A stretch of DNA of 7,060 nt from Armatimonadota bacterium (GTDB taxonomy: Bacteria > Armatimonadota > Zipacnadia > Zipacnadales > FEN-943). The notes beneath the pieces were generated by a model. The model was not told the DNA's origin and ran no database searches. It saw nothing but the letters and a program-made list of their open reading frames with translations. Shown piece after piece: positions 6,436 to 7,060 of the stretch (position 1 is its first letter; each line of letters starts with the position of its first letter). The position numbers were made by a program, and so were the translations under genes. The stretch spans positions 1-7,060 of the forward strand of contig JAKORR010000845.1 in the NCBI GenBank assembly GCA_029777735.1. Direction: 5' to 3'.

Positions 6436-7060
6436 AAGCCGTGCTGGAGGCCTTGGCGGAGGACGGTGTTGATGGTTATCTTTGCCTCGGGGACGTAGTG
6501 GGGTATGGGCCCTTTCCGAATGAGTGCTGCGAGCGGTTGCGTGAGCTGAACTGCGTCTTCGTGCGCGGTAATCATGATGAGTCGGCGGTCAAGCCTGGCA
6601 AGGAGATGTGGTTCACGTCGGCCGCGCGAGCTTGCATTCTGTGGACCCGTGAGGTCCTGACCGACGACAACGCGGCCTTCCTCGCCTCGCTTGAGCCCAG
6701 GTACGAAGCAGAATTTTTTGTACTCTGCCACGGTTCGATCCCGGATCAGGATTTCTACACGACGACGCCGCGCGAGGCCATGATAAGCTTTCGTGTGCTG
6801 AATAGGCCTCTCGGGCTGTTTGGGCACACGCATTGCGCTGAATGGTTTGAGCTGCAACCCGAGCAACAAGAACTGCCGACGCAACACCCGGCGCCGAACG
6901 GAGGAGCGCTGCATATGAGAGACGGCATCTTCTACCTGGTGAATCCTGGTGGAACAGGCCAGCCGCGGGATCACAATAGCTGCGCGGCCTATGCGGTGCT
7001 CGACCTCGATCAGCGGCGCATCGACTTGAAGCGGGTACCTTACAACATCGCGCGCACGCA
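6387..7060 (+). CDS. YfcE/MJ0936-type metallophosphoesterase, 3'-partial
   Basis: At least 224 aa, running off the right edge. All calcineurin-like phosphoesterase motifs are present in order: DVH (residues 8-10), GDVVGYGP (35-42), GNHD (61-64), the metal ligand H115 in CHGS, and GHTH (146-149). VNPGGTGQPRD (185-195) and the following AAYAVLD strand are typical of the bacterial YfcE/MJ0936 subfamily, soluble two-metal enzymes that hydrolyse phosphodiesters; the natural substrate is usually unknown. Family members are commonly about 240-250 aa, so perhaps 15-25 residues are missing. About 25 residues between GHTH and the NPGG motif form a Gln/Pro-rich insert, longer than the simple turn common there. 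No signal peptide: cytoplasmic. The start overlaps the peptidase by 49 bases in another frame, so the two are likely one transcript; a functional link is not evident. Confidence 0.9.
   Translation, partial: MRYGVISDVHSNLPALEAVLEALAEDGVDGYLCLGDVVGYGPFPNECCERLRELNCVFVRGNHDESAVKPGKEMWFTSAARACILWTREVLTDDNAAFLASLEPRYEAEFFVLCHGSIPDQDFYTTTPREAMISFRVLNRPLGLFGHTHCAEWFELQPEQQELPTQHPAPNGGALHMRDGIFYLVNPGGTGQPRDHNSCAAYAVLDLDQRRIDLKRVPYNIART

Noticed and set aside
6432..6974. 180-codon minus-strand open frame at the right end
   Set aside because: It is antisense to the metallophosphoesterase, whose full motif set is present on the plus strand.

Overview
This window is GC-rich bacterial DNA. It holds five plus-strand protein genes and no RNA genes, insertion sequences or CRISPR array that I can see. 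A DUF4091/GH123-like glycosidase, an FGGY sugar kinase, a small Gly-rich exported helical protein and a secreted M48 peptidase together suggest an environmental bacterium of the Armatimonadota/Planctomycetota kind. That placement is a guess from gene content, not from any marker gene.

Layout: (1) 1-2172 is a large DUF4091/GH123-like putative glycoside hydrolase, open at the left edge, with a jelly-roll-like domain apparently inserted into its catalytic barrel. (2) 2246-3718 is an FGGY carbohydrate kinase with a sedoheptulokinase-like signature, 73 bases downstream and behind a strong ribosome binding site. (3) 3719-4023 is a 305-base gap with a pyrimidine-rich tract, then a G-rich element (3838-3921) made of three successive hairpins bounded by a 7-bp inverted repeat. 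It looks like a dispersed intergenic repeat or a structured RNA element. (4) 4024-4584 is a small exported protein with a Spy/CpxP/Metal_resist-like helical core between Gly-rich arms. (5) 4714-6435 is a secreted M48 zinc metallopeptidase with a long unassigned helical C-terminal half. (6) 6387-7060 is a YfcE/MJ0936-type metallophosphoesterase that overlaps the peptidase end by 49 bases and runs off the right edge.

The first two genes plausibly form a carbohydrate-use unit: release of a sugar, then phosphorylation of a sugar. The link between their substrates is inference. The exported helical protein and the M48 peptidase could both serve envelope quality control. The phosphoesterase is probably translated with the peptidase. 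I see no clear new multi-gene system. The least explained parts are the structured intergenic element, the nested domain in the glycosidase, the RGG-like tail of the small exported protein and the C-terminal half of the peptidase.
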